From the NCBI RefSeq assembly GCF_000949385.2, contig NZ_JYKO02000001.1:4455839-4519838 (forward strand): a stretch of 64,000 nt of DNA. Direction: 5' to 3'. Of the stretch, positions 53,871 through 63,731 are shown in pieces. Each line of letters begins with the position of its first letter. Position 1 is the first letter of the stretch. The notes under the pieces are model-generated. The model saw nothing but the letters and a program-made list of their open reading frames with translations, was not told the DNA's origin and did not search any database. This DNA comes from Pseudomonas sp. LFM046 (GTDB lineage Bacteria; Pseudomonadota; Gammaproteobacteria; Pseudomonadales; Pseudomonadaceae). The position numbers were made by a program, and so were the translations under genes.

Positions 53871-54566
53871 TTACTCGTCGCTGGTGTGCACTTTGCGGTG
53901 CAGGATGGCCTGGAACTCGTCGGCGAAGGTGTAGTAACGACCGATCAGGGTCTCGCCACGAGCGGAGAAGCGGTTGTAGGCGATAACAGCCGGAATCGCG
54001 GCGAACAGGCCAATCGCGGTGGCGATCAGGGCCTCGGCGATGCCGGGGGCCACGGTGGCCAGAGTCGCCTGCTGCACCTGGGCCAGACCACGGAAGGAGT
54101 TCATGATGCCCCACACGGTACCGAACAGGCCGATATAAGGGCTGGTGGAACCCACGGTGGCGAGGAAGGGCAGGCTCTGCTCGAGCTTCTCTTCTTCACG
54201 GGAAATGGCGACGCGCATGGCACGGGACACACCTTCCATCACGGCATCCGGATCGACACCGGCCTGCTGACGCAGGCGGGAGAATTCCTTGAAGCCGGCG
54301 CGGAAGATCTGCTCGACGCCGCAGTCCGGGTCGGGGTTGCTGCCTGCCTGACGGTACAGCTTGGACAGGTCGATACCGGACCAGAAGCGCTCTTCGAAAG
54401 TCTCCAGGGACTTCTTGGCGGCACGCAGCAGGTTGCTGCGCTGGAAGATCATGATCCAGGAGGTGACCGAGGCGGCCACCAGGGTCAGCATGACCAGCTG
54501 CACCACGATGCTGGCGTTGCTGATCAGGCTCCACATGGAGGTATGGTCGACGACGTTGGCTTCCAC
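53871..54566 (-). CDS. tolQ: Tol-Pal system protein TolQ
   Basis: This 231-residue ExbB/TolQ/MotA-family channel subunit has three membrane helices, including NASIVVQLVMLTLVAASVTSWIMIF and the TVGSTSPYIGLFGTVWGIMNSF and VAPGIAEALIATAIGLFAAIPAVIAYNRF pair. It forms the pentamer around TolR. It starts 2 bases after the ybgC stop. Confidence 0.97.
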   Translation of the reverse strand: MEANVVDHTSMWSLISNASIVVQLVMLTLVAASVTSWIMIFQRSNLLRAAKKSLETFEERFWSGIDLSKLYRQAGSNPDPDCGVEQIFRAGFKEFSRLRQQAGVDPDAVMEGVSRAMRVAISREEEKLEQSLPFLATVGSTSPYIGLFGTVWGIMNSFRGLAQVQQATLATVAPGIAEALIATAIGLFAAIPAVIAYNRFSARGETLIGRYYTFADEFQAILHRKVHTSDE

Positions 54567-54568
54567 GC

Positions 54569-55015
54569 TTAATCTCCTGCTGGGAATAGACCCGGGTCGG
54601 CGGCGAAGGCTTCACGCAGCGCTTCGGGAATCGCCCGGGGTTTCAAACTGTCGGCACGCACACAGGCGACCAGGAACTGCCCTTCGCATAGCAATGCGTC
54701 ATCGGCGGCTCGTCTCACCTGTTGACGAAAACGCAGGCTGGCACGGTTCAACTCCATGACCTCGGCACTGACATTCAGCTCGTCGTCCAGCTTGGCGGGC
54801 GCCACATAGCGCGCCTCGGCTGAATGAACGACGAACAGCAGGTTCTCCCCGACCAGCTCGGACTGGGCAAAGCCCAGGCTCCGCAGACGCTCGGTTCGAG
54901 CCCGCTCCATGAACTTGAGGTAATTGACGTAGTAGACGATGCCGCCGGCATCGGTGTCTTCGTAATAGACACGACAACGATGCTGGAATGGCTGGGCCCC
55001 ATTTTGCGCGCGCAT
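54569..55015 (-). CDS. ybgC: Acyl-CoA thioesterase YbgC
   Basis: This 148-residue hot-dog-fold thioesterase is the first gene of the Tol-Pal operon. The motif [30 protein letters not shown] contains the catalytic Asp typical of 4-hydroxybenzoyl-CoA thioesterase relatives, and [24 protein letters not shown] follows. YbgC acts on short or long acyl-CoA and may serve phospholipid turnover at the envelope. Confidence 0.94.
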   Translation of the reverse strand: MRAQNGAQPFQHRCRVYYEDTDAGGIVYYVNYLKFMERARTERLRSLGFAQSELVGENLLFVVHSAEARYVAPAKLDDELNVSAEVMELNRASLRFRQQVRRAADDALLCEGQFLVACVRADSLKPRAIPEALREAFAADPGLFPAGD

Positions 55016-55107
55016 ACTCTAGTGCTTACTCCTAAGGTTGCCAATCCGGCCAGGCAACTGTTTTTTCATGAATGCGTCCCTGCCGAGCGCTTCGACCACA
55101 AAAGTCG

Positions 55108-56160
55108 CTATTCGTCACCCGAACCGAACAAATCAGCGGTCGGATTGTCCGCCATGCGCTTGGGCAGGTTGAGCCCGAAGTGCAGGTATGCGTGACGGGT
55201 CACTACCCTCCCCCGCGGCGTCCGCATGATGTAGCCCTGCTGGATCAGGTAGGGCTCGAGGACATCTTCGATGGTGTGACGCTCTTCGCTGATGGCCGCC
55301 GCCAGGTTGTCGATGCCCACCGGACCGCCATCGAACTTGTCGATCATGGTCAGCAGGAGACGTCGGTCCTGGTGATCGAAGCCACGTTCATCCACATCCA
55401 GCAGATTCAGCGCCTTGTCGGCGATGGCACAGGTGATCTGGCCCTGTCCGCGCACTTCGGCAAAGTCCCGCACGCGGCGCAACAGGCGGTTGGCGATACG
55501 CGGCGTACCACGGGCGCGGCGGGCGATTTCGAAGGCACCTTCCGGCTCGATATGCAGGCCGAGGATGCCGGCAGAACGGGCGACGATGGTGGCCAGGTCC
55601 TGGGTGCTGTAGAACTCCAGGCGCTGGACGATACCGAAACGGTCCCGCAGCGGGTTGGTCAGCATGCCGGCGCGGGTGGTGGCGCCCACCAGGGTGAAAG
55701 GCGGCAGGTCCAGCTTGATGGAGCGGGCCGCCGGGCCTTCACCGATCATGATGTCGAGCTGGAAGTCTTCCATCGCCGGGTAGAGCACTTCTTCCACGAT
55801 GGGCGAGAGGCGGTGAATCTCGTCGACGAAGAGCACGTCGCCGGCTTCCAGGTTGGTCAAGAGCGCCGCCAGATCGCCTGGGCGCTCCAGAACGGGGCCG
55901 GAAGTGCTCTTGATCGCCACACCCATTTCGCTGGCGATGATGTTGGCCAGGGTGGTCTTGCCAAGGCCGGGAGGGCCGAAGATCAGCGTATGGTCGAGCG
56001 CCTCGGCCCGCCCCCTGGCAGCCTGAATGAACAGCTCCATCTGCTCGCGCACCACCGGCTGGCCGACGTAGTCAGCCAGCTTCAGCGGACGGATGGCACG
56101 GTCCAGTTGCTCGTCGCGGTCACGGCTGCTGGAAGTGATGAGGCGGTCGGCTTCGATCAT
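55108..56160 (-). CDS. ruvB: Holliday junction branch migration ATPase RuvB
   Basis: This 350-residue AAA+ motor has Walker [10 protein letters not shown], Walker [10 protein letters not shown] and sensor 1 LVGATTRAG. The C-terminal winged helix ends [18 protein letters not shown]. With RuvA it drives Holliday junction branch migration before RuvC cleavage. It is co-transcribed with ruvA (6-base gap). No LexA box was found directly upstream of the ruv genes. Confidence 0.97.
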   Translation of the reverse strand: MIEADRLITSSSRDRDEQLDRAIRPLKLADYVGQPVVREQMELFIQAARGRAEALDHTLIFGPPGLGKTTLANIIASEMGVAIKSTSGPVLERPGDLAALLTNLEAGDVLFVDEIHRLSPIVEEVLYPAMEDFQLDIMIGEGPAARSIKLDLPPFTLVGATTRAGMLTNPLRDRFGIVQRLEFYSTQDLATIVARSAGILGLHIEPEGAFEIARRARGTPRIANRLLRRVRDFAEVRGQGQITCAIADKALNLLDVDERGFDHQDRRLLLTMIDKFDGGPVGIDNLAAAISEERHTIEDVLEPYLIQQGYIMRTPRGRVVTRHAYLHFGLNLPKRMADNPTADLFGSGDE

Positions 56161-56166
56161 GCGGGT

Positions 56167-56772
56167 TTACACCATTCCTTTCAGGGCGCGGCGGATCATT
56201 TCTTCGCTGGACAGCCCTTCTTCCTTCACGGCGGAAACGGCGCGGCTGGCTTCCTGGGGCTTGAAGCCGAGGGCGATCAGCGCACTGAGCGCGTCATTCT
56301 CAGCGCTGGAGACTGCCACGCCGAGCCGGGGTTCGACCACCAGGGGAGCGATGACCGGCATGCTTTCCCAGGCCTTGAATCGGTCCTTCAGCTCTACCAA
56401 CAGGCGTTCGGCAGTCTTCTTGCCGACACCCGGTATCTTCACCAGGATCGAGGTGTCCTGGGCTTGCACGCAGCGCACCAGTTCGTCCACTTCCAGGCCG
56501 GACATCAGCGCCAGGGCCAGTTTCGGCCCCACGCCATTGAGACGGATCAGCTCACGAAACAGCTCACGGTCCCGTTTCTCGTAGAAGCCGAAGAGCAGAT
56601 GGGCGTCTTCGCGCACCACCAGATGGGTGTGCAGGGTCACCGGATCGCCCACCGACGGCAGGCGATAGAGCGTGGTCATGGGCACTTCCAGCTCGTAGCC
56701 GACGCCGTTGACGTCGAGGATCAGGTGCGGCGGCTGTTTCTCCGCCAAGGTGCCACGCAAACGTCCAATCAC
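56167..56772 (-). CDS. ruvA: Holliday junction DNA helicase RuvA
   Basis: This 201-residue tetrameric junction-binding protein begins [31 protein letters not shown] (OB fold). HhH motifs are at [17 protein letters not shown] and [21 protein letters not shown]. The C-terminal domain III contacts RuvB. It is placed between ruvC (21-base gap) and ruvB. Confidence 0.97.
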   Translation of the reverse strand: MIGRLRGTLAEKQPPHLILDVNGVGYELEVPMTTLYRLPSVGDPVTLHTHLVVREDAHLLFGFYEKRDRELFRELIRLNGVGPKLALALMSGLEVDELVRCVQAQDTSILVKIPGVGKKTAERLLVELKDRFKAWESMPVIAPLVVEPRLGVAVSSAENDALSALIALGFKPQEASRAVSAVKEEGLSSEEMIRRALKGMV

Positions 56773-56793
56773 GAAGTGCGTCCTTAAATGAAA

Positions 56794-57318
56794 TTACAAA
56801 CGAAGCCGGCCGCCCCGCCGCTTGGCGGTGGCGAGGCCGTGGGGAATCAGGCTCTGCCGGTGGTGCGCATGGCACAGGGCAATGGCCAGGGCATCGGAGG
56901 CGTCGATCTGGGGCTTCTGCACCAGCTTGAGCAGGTGCATGACCATCATCTGCACCTGCTGCTTGTCAGCACCACCGGTACCGGCGATGGCCTGCTTGAC
57001 CTGGCTGGCGGTGTATTCGGCGATCTCCAGCCCAGCCTCTGCGGCCGCGACGATGGCCGCACCACGGGCCTGGCCCAGCTTGAGCGCGGAATCGGCGTTG
57101 CGCGCCATGAACACCTGTTCAATACCCATGGTCACTGGCCCATAGGTGCGGATCACTTCGCTCACGCCACGAAAGACGATCTGCAGGCGTTCCGGCAACT
57201 CACCGGCGCCGGTGCGGATGCAGCCGGACGCGATGTACTCGCAACCGCGTCCGGTGTCACGGACCACGCCGTAACCGGTGATGCGGGAGCCGGGGTCGAT
57301 ACCAAGAATCAGGGTCAT
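56794..57318 (-). CDS. ruvC: Holliday junction resolvase RuvC
   Basis: This 174-residue RNase H-fold endonuclease cuts Holliday junctions symmetrically. The catalytic Asp7 is in [16 protein letters not shown]; the other acids lie in [16 protein letters not shown] and the C-terminal [19 protein letters not shown]. It is the first gene of ruvCAB. Confidence 0.97.
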   Translation of the reverse strand: MTLILGIDPGSRITGYGVVRDTGRGCEYIASGCIRTGAGELPERLQIVFRGVSEVIRTYGPVTMGIEQVFMARNADSALKLGQARGAAIVAAAEAGLEIAEYTASQVKQAIAGTGGADKQQVQMMVMHLLKLVQKPQIDASDALAIALCHAHHRQSLIPHGLATAKRRGGRLRL

Positions 57319-57401
57319 GCCGCCGTAGGTTCCACGGGCCGACCCGGGGTCGGCACACTGTCTATTTATCCAGCCGCGAGTATACGGAGTGGCCCGCCAA
57401 C

Positions 57402-57435
57402 AAAAAAGCCGGAAGCGCGCGCGGCGACTTCCGGC
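57402..57435 (-). terminator. Terminator downstream of yebC
   Basis: The stem GCCGGAAG (57408-57415) / CTTCCGGC (57428-57435) is followed on the minus strand by TTTTTTG. It separates aspS-yebC from ruvCAB. Confidence 0.88.
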
Positions 57436-57454
57436 TTCGGGATCACACCAGGGC

Positions 57455-58204
57455 TCAGCCCAGCTGCTCCATGATTTCGTCAGAGATTTCGGCGTTGTGG
57501 TAGACGTTCTGGACGTCGTCCAGGTCTTCCAGCATGTCGATCAGCTTCATGACCTTCTGCGCGGTTTCCAGGTCGGCGATGGGCGCAGTGATGGACGGGA
57601 TCATCGCCACTTCGGCCTCGTCACCCTTGAAGCCGGCGGCGGTCAGTGCCTCGTTCACCGAGAGGAAGTCGGCGAAGGTGGTGTAAACCTCGACGGAGCC
57701 ATCTTCTTCGGCCACCACGTCATCGGCGCCGGCTTCCAGCGCCGCCTCCATCAGGGCTTCTTCGTTGACGCCGGGGGCGTAGCTGATCTGGCCCTTGCGA
57801 TCGAACATATAGGCCACCGAGCCGTCGGTGCCCAAGTTACCGCCGCACTTGCTGAAGGCGTGACGCACTTCGGCCGCGGTGCGGTTGCGGTTGTCGGTCA
57901 TGGCTTCGACGATGATGGCCACACCGCTCGGCGCGTAACCTTCGTAGCTCAGCTCCACCATGTTGTCGGCGTCGTTGGAGCCGGCGCCACGGGCAATGGC
58001 GCGATCAATGGTGTCGCGGGTCATGTTCGCGGTCAGTGCCTTGTCCACGGCCAGGCGCAGGCGCGGGTTGTCCGCCGGGCTCGGGCCGCCGTGCTTGGCT
58101 GCAACGGTCAGCTCACGAATGAGCTTGGTGAAGATCTTGCCGCGCTTGGCGTCCTGCCGTTCTTTGCGGTGCTTGATGTTGGCCCATTTGGAATGACCAG
58201 CCAT
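57455..58204 (-). CDS. YebC/PmpR (TACO1) family protein
   Basis: This 249-residue protein starts [32 protein letters not shown], the family signature, then [42 protein letters not shown]. aeruginosa PmpR is reported as a negative regulator of quorum sensing; related YebC/TACO1 proteins act on ribosomes at proline stretches. Both roles are possible. It lies 62 bases after aspS. Confidence 0.95.
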   Translation of the reverse strand: MAGHSKWANIKHRKERQDAKRGKIFTKLIRELTVAAKHGGPSPADNPRLRLAVDKALTANMTRDTIDRAIARGAGSNDADNMVELSYEGYAPSGVAIIVEAMTDNRNRTAAEVRHAFSKCGGNLGTDGSVAYMFDRKGQISYAPGVNEEALMEAALEAGADDVVAEEDGSVEVYTTFADFLSVNEALTAAGFKGDEAEVAMIPSITAPIADLETAQKVMKLIDMLEDLDDVQNVYHNAEISDEIMEQLG

Positions 58205-58266
58205 AACTGACTCCGTACTCTACTGAACGGACGGCGCCCTGTGGCGTCGTCTCGGGTTGGTTCTAC

Positions 58267-60042
58267 TTACTCGGCCTTGGCCTGCTCGCGCAGGCGGATG
58301 TTCAGCTCGCGCAGGGCCTTGGCATCCACGGTACCCGGTGCCTGGGTCATGACGTCGCCGGCGCTCTGGGTTTTCGGGAAGGCAATCACTTCGCGGATCG
58401 ACGAAGCGCCGGTCATCAGCATCACCAGTCGGTCCAGGCCAAACGCCAGGCCACCGTGCGGCGGCGCGCCGTACTTCAGCGCATCGAGGAGGAAGCCGAA
58501 CTTCTCTTCCTGTTCCGCATCGTCGATGCCGAGTACGCGGAACACCGCCTGCTGCATGGACTTGTCGTGGATACGGATGGAGCCGCCGCCCAGTTCGGTG
58601 CCGTTGAGCACCATGTCGTAGGCGCGGGACAGGGCCGCAGCCGGGTTGGCTTCCAGCTCTTCCGGGGTGCACTTGGGCGAGGTGAACGGGTGGTGCAGCG
58701 AAGTCAGGCTGCCGTCATCGTTCTCTTCGAACATCGGGAAGTCCACGACCCACATCGGCGCCCACTCCTTGGTGAGCAGCTTGAGGTCGTGGCCGACCTT
58801 GATACGTAGCGCGCCCAGGGCGTCGCAAACGATCTTGGCCTTGTCGGCGCCGAAGAACACGATGTCGCCATCAACCGCGCCAACGCGATCGAGGATCACA
58901 TTCAGATTCTCTTCGGGGATGAACTTGACGATGGGCGACTGCAGGCCTTCGACGCCCTTCGCGCGCTCGTTGACCTTGATGTAGGCCAGGCCCTTGGCAC
59001 CGTAGATGCCGACGAACTTGGTGTAGTCGTCGATCTGGCTGCGCGGCATGGAAGCGGCACCCGGGACACGCAGGGCGGCAACGCGACCTTTCGGATCGTT
59101 GGCCGGGCCGGAGAACACCTTGAATTCCACTTCATTCAGCTGGTCGGCGACGTCAACCAGTTCCAGCGGGATCCGCAGGTCCGGCTTGTCCGAACCGTAG
59201 CGGCGCATGGCCTCTTCGAAGGGCATGTGCGGGAATTCGTCGAACTCGACGTTCAGCACTTCCTTGAACAGCTGGCGCACCATCTTCTCGGTGATGTGGA
59301 TGATGTCGCTTTCTTCGAGGAAGCTGGTCTCGATGTCGATCTGGGTGAATTCCGGCTGGCGGTCGGCACGCAGGTCTTCGTCGCGGAAGCACTTGGCGAT
59401 CTGGTAGTAGCGGTCGAAGCCGGCCACCATCAGGAGCTGCTTGAACAGCTGGGGCGACTGCGGCAGGGCGAAGAAGTGGCCCGGGTAGGTACGGCTCGGC
59501 ACCAGGTAGTCGCGCGCGCCTTCAGGCGTCGGACGGCCGAGGATCGGGGTTTCCACATCGAGGAAGCCGTTTTCGTCCAGGTAGCGACGAATACTGCTGG
59601 TGATGCGCGCGCGCAGCTTCAGCTTGGCGGCCATTTCCGGACGGCGCAGGTCGATGAAGCGGTAGCGCAGGCGGGTTTCCTCGCCCACGTCGGAGTATTC
59701 GTCCAGCGGGAACGGCGGGGTTTCGGCCTGGTTCAGCACTTCCAGCTCGTAACCCAGCACTTCGATGGCACCGGACGCCATGTTGGCGTTGCGCGCGCCT
59801 TCCGGACGCAGACGCACCTTGCCGGTGATCTTCACCACATACTCACTGCGCACACGGTCGGCGCGGGCGAAGGTTTCTACGCGGTCCGGGTCGAATACAA
59901 CCTGAGCCAGGCCTTCGCGGTCACGGATGTCGAGGAAAATGACCCCGCCGTGGTCGCGGCGGCGGTGTACCCAACCGCAGAGGGTGACTTCCTGGCCATC
60001 CAGGCTCTCGTTCAGTTGGCCGCAATAGTGGCTGCGCATCAT
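58267..60042 (-). CDS. aspS: Aspartyl-tRNA synthetase
   Basis: This 591-residue class II synthetase is almost identical to my recollection of P. aeruginosa AspS, a non-discriminating enzyme that also charges tRNA-Asn for later amidation. It has an N-terminal OB fold ([29 protein letters not shown]), motif 2 [20 protein letters not shown], the GAD insertion domain and motif 3 [16 protein letters not shown] starts at 60042/60039; a longer frame to 60147 is not homologous. Confidence 0.97.
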   Translation of the reverse strand: MMRSHYCGQLNESLDGQEVTLCGWVHRRRDHGGVIFLDIRDREGLAQVVFDPDRVETFARADRVRSEYVVKITGKVRLRPEGARNANMASGAIEVLGYELEVLNQAETPPFPLDEYSDVGEETRLRYRFIDLRRPEMAAKLKLRARITSSIRRYLDENGFLDVETPILGRPTPEGARDYLVPSRTYPGHFFALPQSPQLFKQLLMVAGFDRYYQIAKCFRDEDLRADRQPEFTQIDIETSFLEESDIIHITEKMVRQLFKEVLNVEFDEFPHMPFEEAMRRYGSDKPDLRIPLELVDVADQLNEVEFKVFSGPANDPKGRVAALRVPGAASMPRSQIDDYTKFVGIYGAKGLAYIKVNERAKGVEGLQSPIVKFIPEENLNVILDRVGAVDGDIVFFGADKAKIVCDALGALRIKVGHDLKLLTKEWAPMWVVDFPMFEENDDGSLTSLHHPFTSPKCTPEELEANPAAALSRAYDMVLNGTELGGGSIRIHDKSMQQAVFRVLGIDDAEQEEKFGFLLDALKYGAPPHGGLAFGLDRLVMLMTGASSIREVIAFPKTQSAGDVMTQAPGTVDAKALRELNIRLREQAKAE

Positions 60043-60155
60043 GGTCGTGTTTCGCTTCTCTTGAGTCGTGAATTCGTCCGCCCCATGGGCGGCGGAGCAT
60101 CCGGCGGAGGTGCAACCCCTTGCCGGACAGGCCGGGGTTCGCGGCAAAGAGCGGA

Positions 60156-60161
60156 ATTATA
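60156..60161 (-). promoter_or_regulatory. Probable -10 box of the aspS promoter
   Basis: On the minus strand TATAAT occurs about 115 bases upstream of the aspS ATG, within the most AT-rich part of the gap. The -35 region (TGTTTT/TTTTGT) is poor. The leader would be roughly 110 bases long. Confidence 0.4.
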
Positions 60162-60305
60162 TAGAGATACATTGACAAAACACAGCCGCCCGGCCGCCAC
60201 CAGAAGGCACGGCCCGGCCTGCCCGCCTTGCTGGGCCGAAGGGCAGTGACTAAGCTCGCCAGCACTCGCCCGACGGACGGAGGCGAGCGCACAGGGAGAG
60301 AAAGG

Positions 60306-61124
60306 ATGCCATCGTTTGCAGGGAAGGTCGCCGTCATCACGGGTGCAGGTTCCGGTATCGGCCGGGCCCTGGCCGGCCAGTTGGCCGCCCAGGGTTGCCA
60401 TCTTGCCCTCGCCGACATAGACGCCGACAGCCTGGAAGCCACCGCCGCACCATTGCGCCGCGAAGGCCTGCGACTATCCACCCATGTGCTGGATGTCGCC
60501 GACCGCGACGCTGTGCACGTCTTTGCCGACCGGGTCATGACTCACCACGGCGGCGCCCATCTGGTGATCAACAACGCCGGCGTGACCGTTTCGCAGACCA
60601 TCGCCGAGCTCCGCTACGACGACTTCGAATGGCTGATGGGCATCAACTTCTGGGGAGTGGTCCATGGGACCAAGGCCTTCCTGCCCCACCTCCTGGCCCA
60701 GGGTGAAGGCCATATCGTCAATCTGTCGAGCATCTTCGGCATCGTCAGCGTGCCCACCCAGGGCGCCTACAACGCCAGCAAGTTCGCCGTACGAGGTTTC
60801 ACCGAAGCGCTGCGCCAGGAACTCCACCGCACGCCCATCAAGGTCACTTGCGTCCATCCTGGCGGAATTCGCACCAATATTGCCCGCTCTGCGCGCTTCT
60901 ACCAGGGTGCTGACGGCAGGACGGATGCCAGCCGGGCCGCCGCCCGGTTCGATCGATTGGCCCGCACCTCCGCCGAGCAGGCCGCCGGGATCATCATCAA
61001 GGGCGTCCAGTCTGGCCGGCCACGCATCATGGTCGGGGCCGACGCACGCTTCCTCGATCACTTGCAGCGACTGCTGCCGGCCGCCTACCCCCGCCTGCTG
61101 GGCAAGCTGATGAAAAAGGGCTGA
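60306..61124 (+). CDS. Short-chain dehydrogenase/reductase
   Basis: This 272-residue classical SDR has the NAD(P) motif ITGAGSGIGRALAGQ, LALADIDADSL, NNAGVTVSQ, the catalytic Ser in NLSSIFGIVSVPT and the YNASKFAVRG Tyr/Lys pair. The C-terminal ALRQELHRTPIKVTCVHPGGIRTNIARSARF is typical of SDRs acting on lipids or hydrophobic alcohols. It starts MPSFAGKVAV at 60306. It is divergent from aspS; the substrate is unknown. Confidence 0.9.
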   Translation: MPSFAGKVAVITGAGSGIGRALAGQLAAQGCHLALADIDADSLEATAAPLRREGLRLSTHVLDVADRDAVHVFADRVMTHHGGAHLVINNAGVTVSQTIAELRYDDFEWLMGINFWGVVHGTKAFLPHLLAQGEGHIVNLSSIFGIVSVPTQGAYNASKFAVRGFTEALRQELHRTPIKVTCVHPGGIRTNIARSARFYQGADGRTDASRAAARFDRLARTSAEQAAGIIIKGVQSGRPRIMVGADARFLDHLQRLLPAAYPRLLGKLMKKG

Positions 61125-61258
61125 ATCGCGTAGAAGCCAATGACTTATAACCATCGCGATCATTGATGGAAGACAAGACAGACCCACGCCCGAGCCATGT
61201 TAGGCTCTGCCCATCACGGACCCGATCCGGGCCATAAGCTACCGACAGGAGAATTGGT

Positions 61259-61729
61259 ATGGAAATCAACATCGGAATTGCCGAGCAGGATCGCGCAGCC
61301 ATCGCCGAGGGCCTGTCCCGTCTGCTGGCCGATACCTACACCCTCTATCTCAAGACCCACAACTTCCACTGGAACGTGACCGGTCCGATGTTCAACACGC
61401 TACACCTGATGTTCGAGGGGCAATACAACGAACTGTCCCTGGCTGTAGACGCCATCGCCGAGCGCATCCGCGCCCTGGGCTTCCCGGCTCCGGGCACCTA
61501 CGCCGCCTATTCCCGCCTGTCGTCCATCAAGGAAGAAGAAGGCGTGCCGTCTGCCGAGGACATGATCAAGCAACTGGTACAGGGTCAGGAAGCGGTGGTG
61601 CGTACCGCCCGCGGCATCTTCCCGCTGCTGGACAAGGTCAGCGACGAACCCACCGCCGATCTCCTCACCCAACGCATGCAGGTCCATGAAAAGACCGCCT
61701 GGATGCTTCGCAGCCTGCTCGCAGCCTGA
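61259..61729 (+). CDS. dps: Dps-family DNA-protecting ferritin
   Basis: This 156-residue four-helix protein forms a 12-mer that oxidises Fe(II) with peroxide and stores it. Ferroxidase residues at the dimer interface are His and Asp/Glu in [40 protein letters not shown]. It matches the PA0962 position between aspS and the cold-shock gene. AGGAGAATTGGT precedes the ATG. A terminator follows. Confidence 0.93.
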   Translation: MEINIGIAEQDRAAIAEGLSRLLADTYTLYLKTHNFHWNVTGPMFNTLHLMFEGQYNELSLAVDAIAERIRALGFPAPGTYAAYSRLSSIKEEEGVPSAEDMIKQLVQGQEAVVRTARGIFPLLDKVSDEPTADLLTQRMQVHEKTAWMLRSLLAA

Positions 61730-61742
61730 CTGAAAGTGCAGC

Positions 61743-61768
61743 AAAAGGCCCGGAAGGACGGGCCTTTT
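61743..61768 (+). terminator. Terminator of dps
   Basis: AAAAGGCCCG (61743-61752) and CGGGCCTTTT (61759-61768) form a 10-base stem, 14 bases after the dps stop. Confidence 0.9.
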
Positions 61769-61832
61769 GCTATGCGCGAATGTCCGCCTGCTCTATGCTC
61801 TGGCAATTCGATATCTCCCCACAGTGAAGTGC

Positions 61833-62900
61833 ATGAGCCAGCCTCCGAAACCTCCGTCGCTGCTTGAGCTTTTTCCCGAAGAAACCCGAGAAGCCGCCGA
61901 CCTTTTGAAGCAGGCCGTACCTCACATGGTGCGCCACGCCATTCCACCGAATCCGATTCACTATGCGCTCTGGTACAGCTACAGCAAGGGCCTGGAACCG
62001 GACCTGAATCGCCGCCTGGACAAGATCACCAAGGACTTCGACGTCTTTCCGCCGGAATCGGCCATCAAGCTGTTTCGCGAATTCATTATTCGCGGCGAGC
62101 TGGAAGAGGCACGCCAGGGCCAGCAGCAAGTCATCGAACTGGTGGACGACATCGAGGTGGACGTCAGCCGCAGCGTGAGCGGTAGCCAGGCCTACCAGCA
62201 AAGCCTGACGGCGGGCCTGGCCGCCTTGCACGAACCCATCATCGATGACCTGCCCAGCGTGCTGAACCACCTCCAGGAAAGCACGCAGCTGATGCAGGAA
62301 CAGCAGGAACAGTTCCTCTATCGCCTCCGCGCCGCACAATCGGAAATTCAGCACCTGCGCAACGAGCTGGAGCGCGCTCAACTGGCCGCCACCCTGGATG
62401 GACTGACCCAGGTATTCAACCGCCAGGCATTCACCCGTCTGCTGGAGCAATCCCTTAAAAGCGGACAGGAGCGATTGGCGCTGGTCATGCTGGATATCGA
62501 CCACTTCAAGCAGTTCAACGACCAGTTCGGCCACCCACTGGGCGATCGTGTACTCCAGCACGTAGGCCAATTGCTGCGTGAGCTGCTGCCCCCTCGCGCC
62601 ATGGCGGGCCGCTACGGCGGTGAGGAGTTCTGCGTCCTGCTGCGCGATTGCCGGGATCTCGAGTCAGCTCGCACCTTCGCCGAACAACTGCGCGGCAAGA
62701 TGCAGGCACTGCGGGTCAAGGTCCGTCGGACGGACCAGATCCTGGACACCATCACCGCAAGCTTTGGCCTGGCCCTGGCCGAACCCAGCGATACCCTCGA
62801 AAGCCTCATCACCCGTGCCGACGACGCCCTCTACCAGGCGAAGCGGAACGGCCGCAATCAGGTGCACCCTCCGGCCCCTGAACCTGCGCTAACCGCTTGA
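61833..62900 (+). CDS. Diguanylate cyclase (GGEEF)
   Basis: This 355-residue soluble protein has a helical N-terminal region of unknown fold (PPNPIHYALWYSYSKGLEPDLNRRLD) and a coiled coil (FLYRLRAAQSEIQHLRNELERAQ). The GGDEF domain has DGLTQVFNRQAF, MLDIDHFKQFNDQFGHPLGD, and the catalytic loop RYGGEEF. The inhibitory RxxD site five residues before GGEEF is absent (PPRA), so product feedback is probably missing. It would make cyclic-di-GMP. No transmembrane segment is seen. Confidence 0.9.
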   Translation: MSQPPKPPSLLELFPEETREAADLLKQAVPHMVRHAIPPNPIHYALWYSYSKGLEPDLNRRLDKITKDFDVFPPESAIKLFREFIIRGELEEARQGQQQVIELVDDIEVDVSRSVSGSQAYQQSLTAGLAALHEPIIDDLPSVLNHLQESTQLMQEQQEQFLYRLRAAQSEIQHLRNELERAQLAATLDGLTQVFNRQAFTRLLEQSLKSGQERLALVMLDIDHFKQFNDQFGHPLGDRVLQHVGQLLRELLPPRAMAGRYGGEEFCVLLRDCRDLESARTFAEQLRGKMQALRVKVRRTDQILDTITASFGLALAEPSDTLESLITRADDALYQAKRNGRNQVHPPAPEPALTA

Positions 62901-63051
62901 TTTGAGTAGCCCTGCCCTTTCCTGTTAAATACAGCGCGTGCCGCATGCCGATCCTGGGTCATGCCGCATAGGCCGGCGCCCGCGCCATTTTCATCCCGCG
63001 CGGTCCGGCTCTTCCGTCAGAGATTCCGTGTCCAAGGTGAATCCATTGAAT

Positions 63052-63654
63052 ATGCTGAAAACCGTCCATCTGTTGACGGGCGCTGCCGCTTTGCTGCTGT
63101 CGTTCATCCCGAGTCTGCGTGCTGATGCCCTGCCCTACCTGCAACAACCCGATGCTCTGTACCTGGCCTTCTGCGGCCTGCTCAACCTGCTGATGGCGCC
63201 GGTGGTTCCGACCTGGGCGAAAGGCCTGCGCAACCAACTGCAGAACCTGGTCTCCGCCCTGCTGGTGCTGGCGGTGATCCTGCAGACCCTGTTCCTTCTC
63301 GCGCCTCTGCCGACCGTCGGCGAGCAGCCGGCCATTCTGGTCAGCATCCTGCCCCTGATCCTGGCCGTGGCAGTTCACCTGGCCATCAATCTGCGCAAGG
63401 TCACCCAGACCGCCCCCCTGCCCCAGGATCTGTCCAATCGCGAGACCGGCACCGTGAAGTGGTTCAACACGTCCAAAGGTTTCGGCTTCATTTCCCGCGA
63501 CTCCGGGGATGACATCTTCGTGCACTTTCGCGCCATTCGCGGCGAAGGCCACCGCGTGCTGATCGAGGGCCAGCGCGTGGAGTTCTCGGTAATCCAGCGG
63601 GACAAGGGCCTGCAGGCGGAAGACGTGATCGCCGCCCTACCCAGCCGACGCTGA
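63052..63654 (+). CDS. Membrane protein with C-terminal cold-shock domain
   Basis: In this 200-residue protein, residues ~1-125 contain three or four hydrophobic helices ([56 protein letters not shown] and [18 protein letters not shown]). Residues ~130-200 are a full cold-shock domain: [31 protein letters not shown], with the RNP1 and RNP2 aromatic residues intact. It corresponds in position to PA0961. An RNA-binding domain tethered to the inner membrane is unusual. An upstream GTG at 63028 may be the true start. Confidence 0.85.
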   Translation: MLKTVHLLTGAAALLLSFIPSLRADALPYLQQPDALYLAFCGLLNLLMAPVVPTWAKGLRNQLQNLVSALLVLAVILQTLFLLAPLPTVGEQPAILVSILPLILAVAVHLAINLRKVTQTAPLPQDLSNRETGTVKWFNTSKGFGFISRDSGDDIFVHFRAIRGEGHRVLIEGQRVEFSVIQRDKGLQAEDVIAALPSRR

Positions 63655-63699
63655 GCCAGAATCGAGTAGGAGGTGGGGTCGCCCCCACCGTCCTCTCAC

Positions 63700-63731
63700 A
63701 CCACCGTACGTACGGTTCCGTATACGGCGGT
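63700..63731 (-). ncRNA. Group II intron domain V
   Basis: A 32-base hairpin on the minus strand has the lower stem ACCGCCGTA / TACGGTGGT (one G-U), a CG bulge and an upper stem TACG/CGTA with a GAAC tetraloop. It follows the maturase stop codon directly, as in compact bacterial introns. Confidence 0.85.
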
